A stretch of 64,000 bases of DNA from Ceratotherium simum simum. Lineage: Eukaryota > Chordata > Mammalia > Perissodactyla > Rhinocerotidae. The stretch covers positions 1,599,956 through 1,663,955 of the forward strand of contig NW_004454267.1 in NCBI RefSeq assembly GCF_000283155.1, written 5' to 3'. Every line of letters starts with the position of its first letter. Positions within the stretch are counted from its first letter, which is position 1. The notes under the pieces were generated by a model. That model was not told the origin of the DNA, did not search any database, and was given only the letters and a program-made list of their open reading frames with translations. Both the position numbers and the translations under genes were made by a program. Positions 63,389 to 64,000 of the stretch are shown one piece after another.

Positions 63389-64000
<612 letters not shown>

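Overview
This is a stretch of mammalian nuclear DNA dominated by intron and intergenic sequence. It carries one protein-coding gene that I can support, the 3' half of XYLT1 (xylosyltransferase 1), on the minus strand. Seven coding exons lie at 63390-63470, 49058-49274, 45896-46072, 40835-41097, 34351-34546, 28045-28378 and 22026-22348. All have GT-AG boundaries and matching reading phase, and together they encode 530 residues. If the protein ends at residue 959 as in human XYLT1, the window covers residues 430-959. That numbering puts the DWD motif at 745-747 and an N-glycosylation sequon at Asn777, as known for the human enzyme. The promoter and the exons for the N-terminal half lie beyond base 64000.

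The host is most likely a perissodactyl, probably an equid. Four tRNA-derived SINEs of the equine ERE type (27058-27303, 41750-41998, 44995-45232, 52057-52310) are present, three with clear target-site duplications. No primate Alu, rodent B1/B2, carnivore or ruminant SINEs were seen.

Layout: 1-15930 is a gene-free stretch downstream of XYLT1, with a long pyrimidine tract, a MER2 DNA transposon, a probable solo LTR, and L2, MIR, L1 and MaLR relics. 15935-22025 is the roughly 6.1 kb, almost repeat-free 3' UTR of XYLT1, ending at a polyadenylation signal at 15953-15958. From 22026 to 64000 the exons alternate with introns of 3 to 14 kb, full of ancient repeats (MIR, L2, MER5A, MER20, hAT elements, L1 3' ends, MaLR LTRs), short tandem arrays and younger EREs. 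Several nested insertions can be dated relative to each other.

XYLT1 starts glycosaminoglycan synthesis by adding xylose to serine in proteoglycan core proteins. I found no novel multi-gene system, no RNA gene and no second protein-coding gene. The points most worth checking are a NAGNAG tandem splice acceptor at exon 9, a tRNA-headed SINE with an RTE-like tail that was itself hit by an ERE, repeat-free homeodomain-motif-rich blocks that look like enhancers, two CTCF-like sites, an A17 tract inside the 3' UTR, and small tandem arrays suitable for polymorphism tests.
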